This document shows, in pieces, positions 34,168 to 46,222 of a stretch of 64,000 nucleotides of DNA. Position 1 is the first letter of the stretch, and every line of letters starts with the position of its first letter. The stretch comes from Stictocephala bisonia (Eukaryota; Arthropoda; Insecta; Hemiptera; Membracidae), in the NCBI GenBank assembly GCA_035578905.1, contig JAQJVL010000302.1, positions 518,472-582,471 on the forward strand, read 5' to 3'. A program made the translations under genes and the position numbers. The notes below the pieces were generated by a model. It was not told the DNA's origin, did no database searches, and was given only the letters and a program-made list of their open reading frames with translations.

Positions 34168-35876
34168 AAGAAATTACTTAATTTTTATAAAAAATTATAT
34201 ATTCCTTTATCATATGTATTTAGGAAGGTATTAAAACAATTTTTTGAATATTACCACCCCTTATTATTTTTATCCCCTTAACAGGGGTTGATTTTTGTAC
34301 ATATCATTGTTTTCTTGGGACTATTACAACTTAAATACTAAACTAGATATCAAGTTCCTTTTTTTTATATTTTGAAGGTAACATGTACGTAAAACCTTTA
34401 GGAAAGGATTTCATATAAGCATTCATTTTGAAATAATGAATTAACAAATAATTTGTCCATAAAGATATTTAATGTTATAGTTTTGTATTATTTAAAGTTT
34501 ATGTATGTCATATTTGTATAAATCTATACTACAGTTAGTAGAGCATCTTATCCCCTATAAAACAAAAATGGTTTGAATGCTCTATGTGGTATATAAAAGG
34601 AGCTATGACCGTCCCAGTACTTGTAAACAGGTTAAAATTAAACTTTTTGAAAACGGAAAAACTAAAACATGTTATTTTACTTATAAAATGCAACTGTATT
34701 ATGCAATTATTTATTACCAATTATAACTTGTAATAATAAAGTTGTTCGTAATAATGCATTATTTCCACTGCCAGGCAACAAAATAACACATATGCAGTTC
34801 ATCATAATATATTACTATAATGATAAGTACTATATGAAATGATAGTTTGACAAAACTGGGAAAATAGGTAGATGAAAGCTTTTCGTAGTAAATTTGTAAA
34901 ACATATTTATAAAGATTTTGTCAACAAAACTTACATGGAAGTCTTCAGAAAATGTTCTTTAATAATAAACTTAAATTTTTAAAAAATTTCATATTTTTGC
35001 CATTTTTGGGCAGAGTACTCCCTTAATATTTCTGGAATAGACCTTTCATTTGATACCAAACTGGACTTAGGCTTACGTTGAAGATTTTCGTTCAACTCCT
35101 CCTTGGGCCATCCCCCTGAAAAGATGAAATTTCGCTAATGGTGGCAAAAAGTATGTTCTTTGTAACCATGATCATGTACAAGAGTTCATTTTTACAAGTG
35201 AACTCATACAAAAGTTGTGAAATCGTTTCCATATTTTTTTTCACCCTGATATATGTAGGTAGCAGAGTAGTCAGGTTCAGTATTCATAACTGAACATCGC
35301 TATTTAGTTGGCCGTGATGTTACTTTCATCACCGGTAGGTTATTACATGACTGGGCAAAGTTCACTCCAATTTTAAATATAATCGATCAGTCAATGAGAG
35401 TCAATCTCTTCTCTCTTCATTACTAGCTTCCGTACTACTAACTGCGTGTGTTCTACAAAGCTGGTTTGACCAGGTTAACAGGACTTGTGATACTGGTATT
35501 TCGGTTATTTCTGAAGTAGTTAAAGTAGTAATATTGGAAGTAGTAAGTAGTTAAGTTAGTTAAATGACTACATGTAAGGGTGGCCGGGTGGCTTACATAA
35601 TCCTTATGTCTCAAATAATTTTGGGACAACTTAACTGTAAATCAGTTTTATCTGAGTAATCAAAAAGTACTTTTTAAATAAATATATGTACAATAATTAA
35701 ATTTAGATTGATAAATATTAGAATATCAAATCAGATCAAATAATGACAATGTGAGAGACCAAAAAGTCAAGGCCACCTGTACTTTCATGTAATAATAACA
35801 GATAGTAACTTTGCAACATCACTACTCTAAAAGGTATTTACTTTGCATATGTAGAACATACACTAGTATTGACCTA
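34168..35876. other. AT-rich intron; no gene
   Basis: No supportable gene. The stretch 35270-35580 is less AT-rich and contains no motif I recognise. Confidence 0.55.
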
Positions 35877-36210
35877 TTAACACATTCGATGCTGAAAAAA
35901 TATGTTAAAAACATGTCAGAAACTAAAATAATATTTTGTACCAAAACAATACCTTATATAGTCAGGAAACAGGGTTGATACACCAAATCCAGTTTATGGC
36001 CTCAATTCTGGTAGATCGGGGCTTCCGAAGTGATCGTCCGCCGGCGGTGGAGCCGCACATAGCAACGAAACCCATGCACGCCGCGAGATGCCTACCGCAA
36101 TTAGAACAGTGACAATAGTTATAAACACAACTCGAAACATCACAATTATATACACACACTCTATTTACATATATTTACAGCCCATCCATCCATCCAGTAC
36201 ACATTGTCTT

Positions 36211-37689
36211 TTAGTTATCATCGTGATATTTATCAAAACACTCCCCCAAGCACAATCCTGGCTTATCAGGGCAGGTTTCACAATAATAAGTTGTTCTGAT
36301 TTGTTTGCCGGTTTTCATCCAACATGAGCGACAGTTCTTCCTTCTCAAGTGGTTTCTGTTGTCACGTTCTGTAGTTCTGGCAAATTTGTGGGCGTCCTTC
36401 CTCGCCCTTTTCTGTAGTGGGCTCTCGAGAGTCACTGTTGGTTCTGGTAGAAGACCGCACAGCACTTCAAGACGAAAGTCGTAAAAGGTCATTCTAGGAT
36501 TGTGCTTGTTGTACAATGCATGGGAATCCAGCAATAACATTTGTAAGATATGTACAAAAATTTTTTTGTACCATCTTAGCGTTTTACGTTCGCACGGATA
36601 ATATGACAGCATCTGATCTGCGCGATCGACTCCACTCATGTGAGCGTTATATTTTACTATTGGGAGTGGTTTTTTTTAAATATTTCCTCTTTTGTCCAAG
36701 AAGTCGACCATCTGATTCTCATGCTCCGTAGGTAAGTAAGATACAACGCGTTTGTCTCTCCATTTCGCTACCATGACGCTGTTCGCATACCTAGAGATTG
36801 TCTCGCCCTTTTTCAACGAAGCATTTTTTATTTCAACTGGGGTGTGCTTTCTATCACTTCTAAGAGTCCCTGTGCAATAAGTTTTATTAGCAAGTAATTT
36901 TGTGGCTAGGGTGAAACTATTATAATAATTGTCCATATAGACAGAGTGTCCCACGCCTAGCTTTTCACGCATAAGATGCATAACGACTTTTTCTGTGTGT
37001 CCAACCCCACCAATTTCCTTATCACTAGCACCAGCGTATACTACAAATTTTAAGATAACACCCTGATGGTCTGTCAGAGTGTACAGTTTTACCCCGTATT
37101 TATGGCGTTTGCCTTTTATGTATTGTTTGAAGTGGAGGCGGCCCCGCCATAATACCATAGCTTCATCCAATGAGAGTTCTTTTTGGGGGTAATACGTATC
37201 GAGCATTTTCTTGTTGAAGTAATCAACCATGAATTTAATTTTTTGTATGGGATTGTTTACTGCATCGTTTGAGTTACTGAAATGTAGACAGCGGAAAATA
37301 GAAAGAAATCTCTCTCTAGACATAAACATACTAAAACATTTTAGCCCAAATAAATATTCTTTTCGCCAGTAATCTTGTATTCTGTTGAGACGTATCGTCC
37401 CAGTGTGCAAGAGTAACCCCAGAAACACCTTTAGCTCTTGTATGTTGAGACTTTTCCAAGCATGGATTCGAGATTTAGGCATGAGTGATGGTTTGAAAAA
37501 TACATCAAGCGCATTTTGATTAGTAAAATCACAAATTTTTTGTAGAACATCGTCATCCAGCAACAAATTAAAAAAGTCCAAAGGACTGCCGTTACCTGGA
37601 ATTGGGACTAGTAAAGTTTCTTGTCGTACAAACTCAATGGGTCGCATTCCTGAAGTTGAAATACGCCATACAGGAGTATCAAGATTCAA
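36211..37689 (-). pseudogene. piggyBac transposase, catalytic and C-terminal part with a single stop
   Basis: One reading frame on the minus strand runs through 492 codons with a single premature TAA at 36676-36678. It holds the DDE-type residues LSLDEAMVLWRGRL, SVYMDNYYNSFTLATKLL and SGVDRADQML, all with intact Asp. The C-terminal Cys-rich domain reads NCRSCWMKTGKQIRTTYYC, then CLGECFDKYH, the usual RING-like tail of piggyBac transposases. Both pieces are in the same frame, so only one base change separates them. The N-terminus is displaced by the LINE and lies at 40232-40396. Confidence 0.95.
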
Positions 37690-37699
37690 GATGTTTTAT

Positions 37700-40231
37700 T
37701 TCTGAATTTGGTACAGGTTGGTACATCTCAGAAGTCAATTACTAAGACTAACTTATAACTACAGAATAACAAAGTTAAAATCTAATCACAATTCTGCCTT
37801 AATGTACTCATCTACACTATTAAATTCCTTGTCCAATAGAAATGATTTTAATTTCTTTAATAACAACTTGTTATTACAACATTTACTTTTTTGTGGAAGG
37901 TTGTTATAGAGTACTATTCCCGCAAAAGACGCTTCGCTCTCCATTAACGCTAGTCGATGCTTGGGAGTACGTAGCTCATTACCGTGCCTAGTAGGAAATC
38001 TGTGACCCTCACCCACAGTTCTGATGTTCTGCAAGTCTCTGACTGTGATTGAAATTAATTTGTAAATGTATAGTGAGGCTAATGTGAGAATTTTTAATGA
38101 TTTAAACACTCCTCTACACGAGGTTCGTGGGACCGTTCCATTGACTATTCGAACTGCTCTTTTTTGCTCTAAAAAAACTCGCACTGCATGAGGCGACCCT
38201 CCCCAAGCTTCAATTCCATATGTCATTACTGCTGAAAAATAGCCATGGTAGACCAACATCAAAGCCTCCGGCTGCAGAAGTGGATATGAAGTTCTTAAGG
38301 TAAAACTAATTCTCCTTAATTTATTGCACAATAATGATATATGGGGACTCCAGGATAGTGTATTGTCGATAACTAGACCCAGATACTTTACTGTGGAACA
38401 CTCATGAATGCCAAAGTCACTCAGTGTGATTGATTGAGGTTTTTTATTTTTTGTCAAAAATTGCATAAAAAAGTTTTCTCTGTATATAGTGACATATTGT
38501 TCAAAGCCAACCATTCTATAAATGTTTCCGTGGTCAGCGAGACCATGGCTTACAGGCCATCCTTAGGACCACCAAACAACCATGCAACATCATCTACATA
38601 GATTTCACGTATTACAAGAGGGTTGCACCTAGGCATATCATTGATATAGATTACAAAAAGAATGGGTGCCAGGATACTACCTTGGAGAAGACCAACAATG
38701 CTTTCCACTAGGTTTGAAATAAATCCAGACACATCTACATACTGCCAGCGATCCGACAGGTATGAGTCGAACCAATCCAGAGCCACACCTCTTACCCCAT
38801 ACATTACAAGTTTTTCTCTAAGTATAAAACGATTAACCTTACCAAAAGCATTCCTAAGGTCATCAAACACTGCTAGAGCTGATTCATTATTTTCCAGGTT
38901 AGTTATTATATGCTTAACAAAATCCAATATTGCCTTGGTTGTGGACACTTTAGCTTTGAAACCATATTGTTCTGGCACTATGATATTATATTTATTTAAG
39001 TGGTCCGAGAGTCTAACATACATAAGCTTCTCCAAAACTTTAGAAAAAGTGCATTGTATGGAAATCGGGCAATAATTGTTTACATCACTTTTTTTTCCTT
39101 TTTTAAATACTGGTATTATTTTTGTTATCTTAAAAACGCTTGGAAATGTCCCTGATGTAAAGGATTCATTAATAAGATAAGTCAATGGTTCTAGAATTGT
39201 TTTGTAAATTCTCTTTAGGACCAAGCTGGAAATTTCATCTGTACCAGAAGAACGCTTAGATTTAAGAGATAGAATAGCTCCTTCAACCTCAGCCGGAGTA
39301 GCTGGGAATAAGAATAATGAACCAACAGGAGAAGTGCCACCTACCGGACCAGAATAAGTAGATTTGGAGGAAGGTGGTAATGGTTCAGTATTCCCAAAGT
39401 GGGAGCTGAAAATGAATGCCGCCTGAAGAGGGGACTGAACTAGCACTCCTTCGCTGCTTAAAAGGGGAAAAGATATATCTGATGGCTCCCTTGTCTCTCT
39501 TCTGACCACCCCCCACACTGCCTTTTGTAAACAATCTGCACTCTGTATTTCCTTCATGACATGAGCCTTTCTTTCCTCAATTATCAGTTTGCGAAAATGT
39601 TTTTTTCTTTCTAAATTAAGAGTTTTTAGCTGATGGTCATTTGTTTCTCTAACTAAAATTCCCAAATCTATATTTTTATCTGCCATTTTCTTTAAGTCTT
39701 TGCTAAGTTTATATTTTCTGTTTAACGGTTTTTTCTTAAACCTTTTTTTAGGAAAAGAATTTTGAAAAGCATTTGAGAGAGTGTTGCAAAACCACTCAAA
39801 CTTAGAATTAACATTTTCAATGCTATATACTGGGGCCCAAACAGTATCAGACAGAATTGAAATAAATTTAATAAAGTTGTTCTCCGAAAAATTTCTTTTA
39901 AAGAAGTATTCACTAGGCTTGGTATAGTTATGGTTTATGATCATTAGCTGCGCTTCATGGTCTGATAGGCTACAAAACATAGAGTCACATGAAATCCGCT
40001 CAGTGCTTAGGTTTGTTACAACATTATCCAGAAGGGATTTGCAAGTTGCAGTAATCCTAGTTGGTTCATGTACAAGTTCCTTAAGATTGTAGGATAAGAG
40101 CATGTTTTTGACATCCTTAACAATAATATTATTTACATCTAGAAAGTTAATATTCCAGTCACCACAAACTAGGATATATTCACTCCTTCCTAAAATACAA
40201 CCTAAAAGTGTATCCATTCTTTCTAAGAACA
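37700..40231 (-). mobile_element. 5'-truncated LINE inserted in the piggyBac transposase gene
   Basis: The element starts within an APE endonuclease (EYILVCGDWNINFLD at its 5' end) and ends after a C-terminal block ending in NSVDEYIKAEL. It separates the two halves of the piggyBac transposase and so is younger than it. Its open frame of 560 codons (38550-40232) is unusually intact, with one frame change near 38530. I could not define the target-site duplication. Confidence 0.85.
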
Positions 40232-40232
40232 A
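37786..40232 (-). pseudogene. LINE endonuclease-reverse transcriptase, one frameshift
   Basis: The first frame (40232-38550) covers the C-terminal half of the endonuclease (CGDWNINFLD, SDHEAQLM), a linker, and the RT: KITKIIPVFKKGKKSDVNNY, FSKVLEKLMYVRL, IIVPEQYGFKAKVSTTKAIL, ALAVFDDLRNAF, LLQGSILAPILFVIYINDM and EIYVDDVAWLF. The catalytic Asp pair is retained, but the usual YADD is YVDD and PQGS is LQGS. A second frame (38514-37786) holds KYLGLVIDNTLSWSPHI, a thumb motif and the C-terminus. It fits the Jockey/CR1 group and is close in layout to the LINE at 45-5375. Confidence 0.9.
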
Positions 40233-40396
40233 GTGTCATTTCCGACATCAGAATCATCAGATTCATAAGAATCAGAGTCATCTGAAACATTTCCCATCAT
40301 CTGATGTTGGATTGGGTCATCAACTTCACCATCACTGTCGGCAGGTTCATTGACAAAGTCAGGAGCCGAAGATGGCCCAGGAGTTGGTTGAAACAT
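40232..40396 (-). pseudogene. piggyBac transposase N-terminus, cut off by the LINE
   Basis: From ATG 40396 the minus strand encodes an acidic Ser/Asp-rich N-terminus (QPTPGPSSAPDFVNEPADSD, then SDDSDSYESDDSDVGND), typical of the start of piggyBac transposases. It stops where the LINE begins. The rest of the protein resumes at 37689. Confidence 0.8.
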
Positions 40397-40529
40397 TGCA
40401 GAAAAGATTAAATCGCACTATACAAATATATTTACAATATAACACAAATCACAATACAATATAACACAACACGATACTAATGTTTCACTATTATACACAA
40501 AAATAAAATGGTAAAACTCCGATGCAAGC

Positions 40530-40912
40530 CAACTGGCTCAAAATGGCGCGATCCACGAACGGCGAACACCGAAACGTGACGCGAGACACAGGCAACAATG
40601 CAGCGCAAATCCGACTGTTATACGGCAAGTGGCTGAACCACACTGAATTCCACTAACAAGCATTGCTTCGTCAACCGCCGGCAACAGTTCCGCTGCGCGC
40701 GCAGGCACGCTAACCCCCGCCAACTGGCTCAAAATGGCGCGATCTACGAACGAAGAACAAGGAAATGTGACGCGAGAAACAGGCTATAATGCGGCGCAAA
40801 TCCGACCCTTCTAAGCCAAAGGGCTAGACGACACTGAAGCGTACAAGCCATTATTGATCCGTCCACCGCCTGCGACCTATCCGCTGCTCGCGCAAGCACT
40901 GCTATCACCCGC
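40530..40912 (-). repeat. Duplicated GC-rich leader of the piggyBac (two 191-bp copies)
   Basis: Two direct copies start at CCAACTGGCTCAAAATGGCG (about 40529 and 40720) and end at GCGCAGGCACGCTAACC or its diverged counterpart. Spacing is 191 bp and divergence is perhaps 20 percent. They lie between the transposon end and the transposase start, so they probably contain the promoter region or transposase-binding sites. Confidence 0.85.
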
Positions 40913-41064
40913 GGGCGTGTGACCCGCACTCAATGTGTTAACACCTTTGGACTTGCCTATTAACAGTAGTATTGATTGACATATACAATGTAAGCTTGAC
41001 TTATTTATATACTAATGTAAGTAGAGAATCAATCAACATAAAACCAGTAATGTAATATGTATAG

Positions 41065-41314
41065 GTGCCACTGGGATAGAGGACAGACTACAAGAGGGAG
41101 TGCAAGAGACTATGTGTGCCCTGAGGGCTGCAGGCATCATTATCTGGCTACTCACTGGGGACAAGACAGAAACTGCCATCAACGTTGCATTCTCAGCAAA
41201 GCTGTTCTCTGCAAATATGGAACTTCTGAAGCTTTCTGCTCGGAGCAAGGAGGCTGCTGAAGCCACAATCAACTTCTACCTCAATGAGATTGAACATGCC
41301 CAGTCTGAGAATAG
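41065..41314 (+). CDS. ATP10-like P4-ATPase exon (P domain, TGDK motif)
   Basis: The exon follows TATGTATAG and ends at AATAG|GTATGG (phase 2). It encodes ATGIEDRLQEGVQETMCALR and IIIWLLTGDKTETAINVAFS. The TGDKxETAxNI motif of the P domain helps bind the aspartyl phosphate and ATP. LQ(E/D)GVxETIxxLxxAGIxxW(L/V)LTGDK is diagnostic of P4-ATPases. A helical charged tail (EAAEATINFYLNEIEHAQSE) is a class-V-like insertion. It lies only 124 bp downstream of the piggyBac at 35877-40941. Confidence 0.95.
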
Positions 41315-42179
41315 GTATGGAATATATTGTCAATGATGCTTGATATATATTAAGAACGAGAAAAGGGATGCCACTTATTTGCCAAAAGTCTATGCCAACT
41401 ATGTATGGAATTTACTGTGTGGAATATTAACAAGAAAGGTGAAATTATCTGTAAGGAGGCTTGTTGCATGTAAATTTCATCACGGAACTGCTCATTTATT
41501 CAATAACGTTATTCGCTCTAGTAATATGAGTTCATTAAACTCAAATTTTCTTTATTTGTCCCATTCTAAAAGGTCTTATAGTTGAATAGCACCACAATAT
41601 CTTACTTGTTTCTAAAATTGATAATATTTCAAGCTGTTCTATATTTTTAGATGATACTACTAAGTTTTCTGCATACATAATATACATAACTTTGGGGGTT
41701 ACAGGTCAGTGAATGAATGTGCAGTTTTTTTTTTTTTTTTTTTTTTAATAACTAAAGAATATATAGAAATTAAGATTCTTTGGCACTCTAAGTAATATGG
41801 GTTGCACTTCAGATTACATTCTAAAAATTCTGTTTTGAAGCGTGACTTAAGAAATATTACAAACTGCTGTTCTATAGGTATGAGTTTAACTATTCTAATG
41901 AAGTTTTAAATACCTGAATAATGCGGTTTTTTTATGAGTACATAATAACTTGTAGTGTTTTAAAAAAACTACTTTAGTCTTGTAAAGATTCATACAATAG
42001 GATCTTCTTTTCAACAGAATCTGTAATTGTGTCTAAGATAGTAACTAAAGAGTGGTAACTGATATACCATAAAATAAACTATGTTGAATTTCATCAAATA
42101 AATCATGTTATTGCATTAATTGATTGTAAATTACATTTTCTTATTTTTTTATTGTTAAAATAGATAGTACCCAGTCTAT
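41315..42179. other. AT-rich intron with poly-T; no gene
   Basis: No supportable gene. A run of about 28 T lies at 41718-41745, perhaps a minus-strand retroposon tail. Confidence 0.55.
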
Positions 42180-42420
42180 AATTGTCTGGGTCACATTCCA
42201 CGTTTTTTTACATGGATAGGTATTATTTTGGCTTTTTTGAGTAGTTCAGGAAAATAACCAGAGACAAAGTGTAACGACAAGGCTGATGGACCGCCGAAAA
42301 CTGACCTCACTGAAATTAATTCGTCGCTGAGACAGCCATCGGTGCCATGAGCTGTGGCCAATGAAATCACAGCCATCCTTGCTGAGCTAATAATGAACTA
42401 ATTAAACAGTTAACTAATAA
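42180..42420 (-). pseudogene. Short LINE reverse-transcriptase fragment
   Basis: The minus strand encodes TDGCLSDELISVRSVFGG and SGYFPELLKKAKIIPIHVKK, which match the start of the RT domain of Jockey/CR1-group LINEs (LxxSFxSGxFPxxLKxAxIIPIHKKG). Only about 60 codons are visible. The fragment is truncated on both sides. Confidence 0.75.
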
Positions 42421-42549
42421 TTGAACTAATATGGCCAAGGCAGGAGAGTATTTATTTGCAGTCAACCCGGCACATCTGAAGGACTTGTTGGAGCTTCAAT
42501 CTATATTACTGGAAATTTACATTACATATTAATTTCTTAGTTTAGTTTG

Positions 42550-44723
42550 CTGAGGGAAAGGAAAGCTCTGAGGCCATTCCAAGGTTGCACTTCAACCTCT
42601 TTTTTATTTTGCTCCCATGTTGCCTACTAGAATGGGGTACTTATTCTAAGCGGCTTAGTCAGCGCTAAAATCTTTTTCCTTAGACTAGCTACCATTCTTT
42701 CTTCTGAGAGCTCGTTCTTGAATATTCTCCTTCTCTAGAGCTTCGCACTAAGTTAGTAAATTTCAGAAAGCCGGCAAGTGGTGTCTTCACTGTAGAGACT
42801 AATCTTTGATAGATATTTCTTGAAGTGGCCGTGTCCAGTAATATACGCAATCACCAACCTGACGTCATTGCGATTTATGGCGGTGAGTGATTTGGTCAGT
42901 GTAGGGTTTGATCCCCTTACCAGAGATTTTGTAAAGACCTGGCCGTGAAACTAATGCCATCCATTGTGGTGGCGATTTCTCCCCAAGTTCAATATTTCAG
43001 TCTTGGCAGTGGTAAGTCCAATGTCTCATACTGGTTCAGGCCCTACAAATGGAGTCCTCGCTCCCATCTTGGCTAGGAGGTCAGCCTCTTCGTTACCTAT
43101 GAAGCTGCTGTGTCCCAGAACCTACCTCAATTGGAGATTATTGAGACGGGCCAAGGCACACAAAGTTCGAAAACACTCCCAAGTGAGTCTTGAGGTGAAT
43201 TGGAAGGAGTCAAGTGCTTTAAGAGCGGCAAAGATCTCGGCCTGGTAGATCATACAGTACCTCCCCAGACTACCCCAAAGGTGATTCTTGGTAGAGGGAC
43301 TGTACGAGGTCTGTCCAATAAATAAGCGAACTGAGGCCTTAAAAACTTTATTTTGTAATATTTAGTCTAAATGTATTTTGTCCCCTTCAAAGTACTCGCT
43401 ATTCATTGCTACGCACTTATTCCATCTTCTTTTCCACTGTTCAAAGCACTTTTGGAAGTCTTCGGCAGTTAGGCTTTTTAGTTTTCTCGTCGTTTCTTGT
43501 TTTATTGTTTTCACATCTTCCCAGTGATGTCTCCTCATGACATTTTTGCATTTCGGAAATAGGAAAAGGTCACAGGGGGCGAGATCTGGCGAATAAGAAG
43601 GGTGATCAAGGATCGTGATTGAATTTTTAGTCAGAAACTGGCGAACAATCAATGCTAAATGTGCAATTGCATTTTCATGGCGAAGGATTCATCCATCGCC
43701 TTGAGTCAAATTTGGTCGCACACAACGCACACGATCTCTCAAACGCTTGAGAACCATAAGGTAAAACTCAGCATTGACTGTTTGTCCTTAAGGAAGAAAC
43801 TCATGAATGACAACACCTTCCACATCAAAGAAAACAAGGAGTATGACTTTGATTTTTGATCGGCTTTTTCTTGATTTGTTGGTTCAAGAGTCATCTTTTG
43901 CTTTCCACTCCTTGCTTTGTGATTTTAGATCAATGTCAAACTTATAAAATCACGACTCGTCACCAGTAATCAACTTATTGAGAAATTCAGCATCGTTTTC
44001 AAGTGAATTTTTCCAGTCAGTAACACATTCAACTCTTCTCAACTTTGATCTGGCGTCAGCAACTTGGGCACGATTTTTGCACACATCTTTTTTAAACCTA
44101 AATGTTCAGTTAATATTGTGTGCACGGTTGATTTTCCTAAATTCAGTTCATCAGCTATCATTCAGACAGTTTTTCGACAAGCGGTAAGGTTAAGAGACTG
44201 CACACAATCGATGATGTCGTCAATACAGGAGGTTAAAGGTTGCCCTGGCCTTGCATCATTCGTGGCGTCTTGTCTGCATCATGGAATGACTGCCTCATAG
44301 AGCCAGCAAGCCATATGCGGACTCGTCCCCACGTCAGACTAAAAGTGCGCTTGGACTCTAAGAGCGCCCACTTTACCCTGTTAATTACAGTAGAAATATG
44401 ATAGTTCCAAGCCAGCTTGCAATCTAGGGTTACTCCTAGATATTTAGCTTTCTCTGAGAGTCCCAATGGAACTGTGTTGAGTTTTAAACCCCTCAGCGTT
44501 CAAGGTTACTTTTTCTCATAAAAGGCAATATGATGGTTTTTCTGGGATTGACTGAAAGTCCCTCCTTGGAGCGCCATCTGCTTAACAGTTTCAAGCTTTC
44601 ATTCATGATGTCCGAAACAGTGTTACAAAACTTGCCGGTGACCATCAGAGCTATGTTGTCTGCATATCCCTGTATGAAGACACATGTATCGGTTAATGAT
44701 TTCAAAAGGTCATCAACCACCAA
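42550..44723 (-). mobile_element. R1-like LINE remnant with RNase H, split by a mariner
   Basis: On the minus strand, 44723-44493 encodes an RT block (FIQGYADNIALMVTGKF, then LSVNPRKTIILPF) and 44466-44233 the thumb (KAKYLGVTLDCKLAWNYHIS). After the mariner at about 43305-44232, the frame resumes with an RNase H domain (MIYQAEIFAALKALDSF; VLGHSSFIGNEEADLLAKMG at about 43069-43130) and a C-terminal block (VIAYITGHGHFKKYL). YADD, a late RNase H and the TGH...L block fit the R1/LOA/I-type LINEs. YADN replaces YADD. A part between thumb and RNase H is deleted. Confidence 0.8.
43305..44232 (-). mobile_element. mariner transposon, 5'-truncated, decayed transposase
   Basis: The minus strand encodes an HTH region (IADELNLGKSTVHTILTEHL), the catalytic start ITGDES followed by a stop, a second block ENAIAHLALIVRQFL and the C-terminal SYSPDLAPCDLFLFPK (D-34-D type). 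The last 96 codons (43362-43652) are open. The end at 43305 after TA (43303-43304) carries CGAGGTCTGTCCAATAAATA, a mariner inverted repeat. The far end is missing. It sits in the R1-like LINE. Confidence 0.9.
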
Positions 44724-46022
44724 ATTAATATCTTACTAAGGTGACATCCTCAAAACCCCTTCGATTCCCCCTCCCAATTAAATAGTGTACTAGAATATCT
44801 TATGATGTGATTTAACTAGGACTTATCAGAGCAGGCCTGATGTCTTCTCACTATGAGACACACTATGACGAAATCTCTTTTCTCACTGGCAATTATTATT
44901 ATTATTATTATTATTCATTTCTAAGATGCCGATCATAGAGATATGAGCGAATATGAGGGGTGAGTGAATGTGATGAGTGAAGATGAACGAGTGTAGTCAT
45001 TGTTACTATCTGAGTTCGACTTCAGCTCAGAAAGGACTATTTATTAATAGCCCAATAGTCAGGGACTATTAATAACTCTGTCCTCCCATCGACACACACA
45101 CTCCCTCCAGTAGGGTTTGCCGTGCATGTGCACCGGCTCGGACTGTATGCTGTGATGGATGATGTAATCGTCACAAAAGAACGAATTTACTAAATGTGCT
45201 AGTGTCGTATAAGTTGAGATTTTGTAGCTTTCAAAATGCTTAATTGGAATATCATCATAACCACTTGAGCCATACTTGGTCTACATTCTTATGATTTAAG
45301 GTTAAGATGATAACAAGTTGACTTGTTAAAAATACTCTTGTAGTTCCAATGGTGAGTCCCTTGTCAATCAATAACGTTTGGTTAGAGTAAAGATCGCTCA
45401 TTAATTTATTATTTTTATATTTGAATTTGTTTTGTTTCCTAGAACTGCATTAATATGACCCCTATGCTTATTTTTAAGATTGGCTCATTATTGTTCATTT
45501 TCAAATAAAATACTTTCTTAAAATTTATTTTCTAACTCTTTTCTGTGTTAACAAATGAAACTTTGTTTTCTTTAAATCAAATTGCCCATAAATTTGCTTG
45601 TCTTAAATGAATTTGTTCAACCTTATGTTCTTGATTTCCTCCTCCATTTCTCCTGATTTTTTTTTCTTTTTACCTTTTCATCTTAGGAAAAAAAAAGAGA
45701 AGGCAAATTAAAATTTGATATTGTTAATATATATTCTATATTTTAGATAACATGTTGCAACAACTTAGACCAAGTTTCTATTTTCAGTATATTGAAAAAG
45801 AGTATTACATATTCCTGTGTATAATAATAACTTTCTTTTGTAAAAGCTTTATTAAACCACATAAAGGTATTGTGAATATATATCTAAAATTTGTTCTTAA
45901 TGATAGAATAAAACATTTATAATTTCATTTATTGAAAATATTTGGATTTTAAATGTGTCTGTAAACATTTTAGTGATGATTGAAATCTCCATTGAATCAT
46001 TGATAACATTTGGTTGTTACAG
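44724..46022. other. Intron sequence; ATT microsatellite only
   Basis: There is no supportable gene. A short (ATT)n run lies at 44886-44915. The rest is AT-rich intron ending in the acceptor TTGTTACAG of the exon at 46023. Confidence 0.6.
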
Positions 46023-46121
46023 TGGGGAGAACCAACGGACACCAGATCCTGGTACTACAACACCAAGCCGAAGAAAAGCTATCAAAAAGAAAGCCTTGGT
46101 AGTTGATGGAAAGACTTTAAC
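46023..46121 (+). CDS. ATP10-like P4-ATPase exon (variable linker and DGKTL motif)
   Basis: A 99-bp exon follows GTTGTTACAG and ends at TTTAAC|GTAAGT (phase 2 at both ends). It encodes a Pro/Thr-rich, then basic linker (TPDPGTTTPSRRKAIKKK) and ALVVDGKTLT. The LVVDGKTL block corresponds to the P-domain strand ALVIDGxTL of P4-ATPases. The linker is a variable insertion. It joins in frame to the next exon (LTYILDSRSN). Confidence 0.85.
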
Positions 46122-46222
46122 GTAAGTAAATTTAATAATTCTAATTTTTTAATTTTGTAAAAACATTTAAATCTTAGAAGTAAGTGAAACATGCCAGCTA
46201 AAATGAAATAGAGAAGCAAATT

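Larger units (their letters stand above)
35877..40941 (-). mobile_element. piggyBac element carrying an inserted LINE
   Basis: TTAA at 35877-35880 and 40938-40941 flank imperfect inverted ends (CACATTCGATGC and, on the other strand, CACATTGAGTGC). Read on the minus strand there are a GC-rich leader with a duplicated segment (40530-40912), the transposase N-terminus (40396-40232), a LINE insertion (about 37700-40231), and the rest of the transposase (37689-36211). Without the LINE the element would be about 2.5 kb, a normal piggyBac size. Confidence 0.85.

Noticed and set aside
38662..39075. 137-codon plus-strand open frame
   Set aside because: It is antisense to the LINE reverse transcriptase at 38550-40232 and has no domain.
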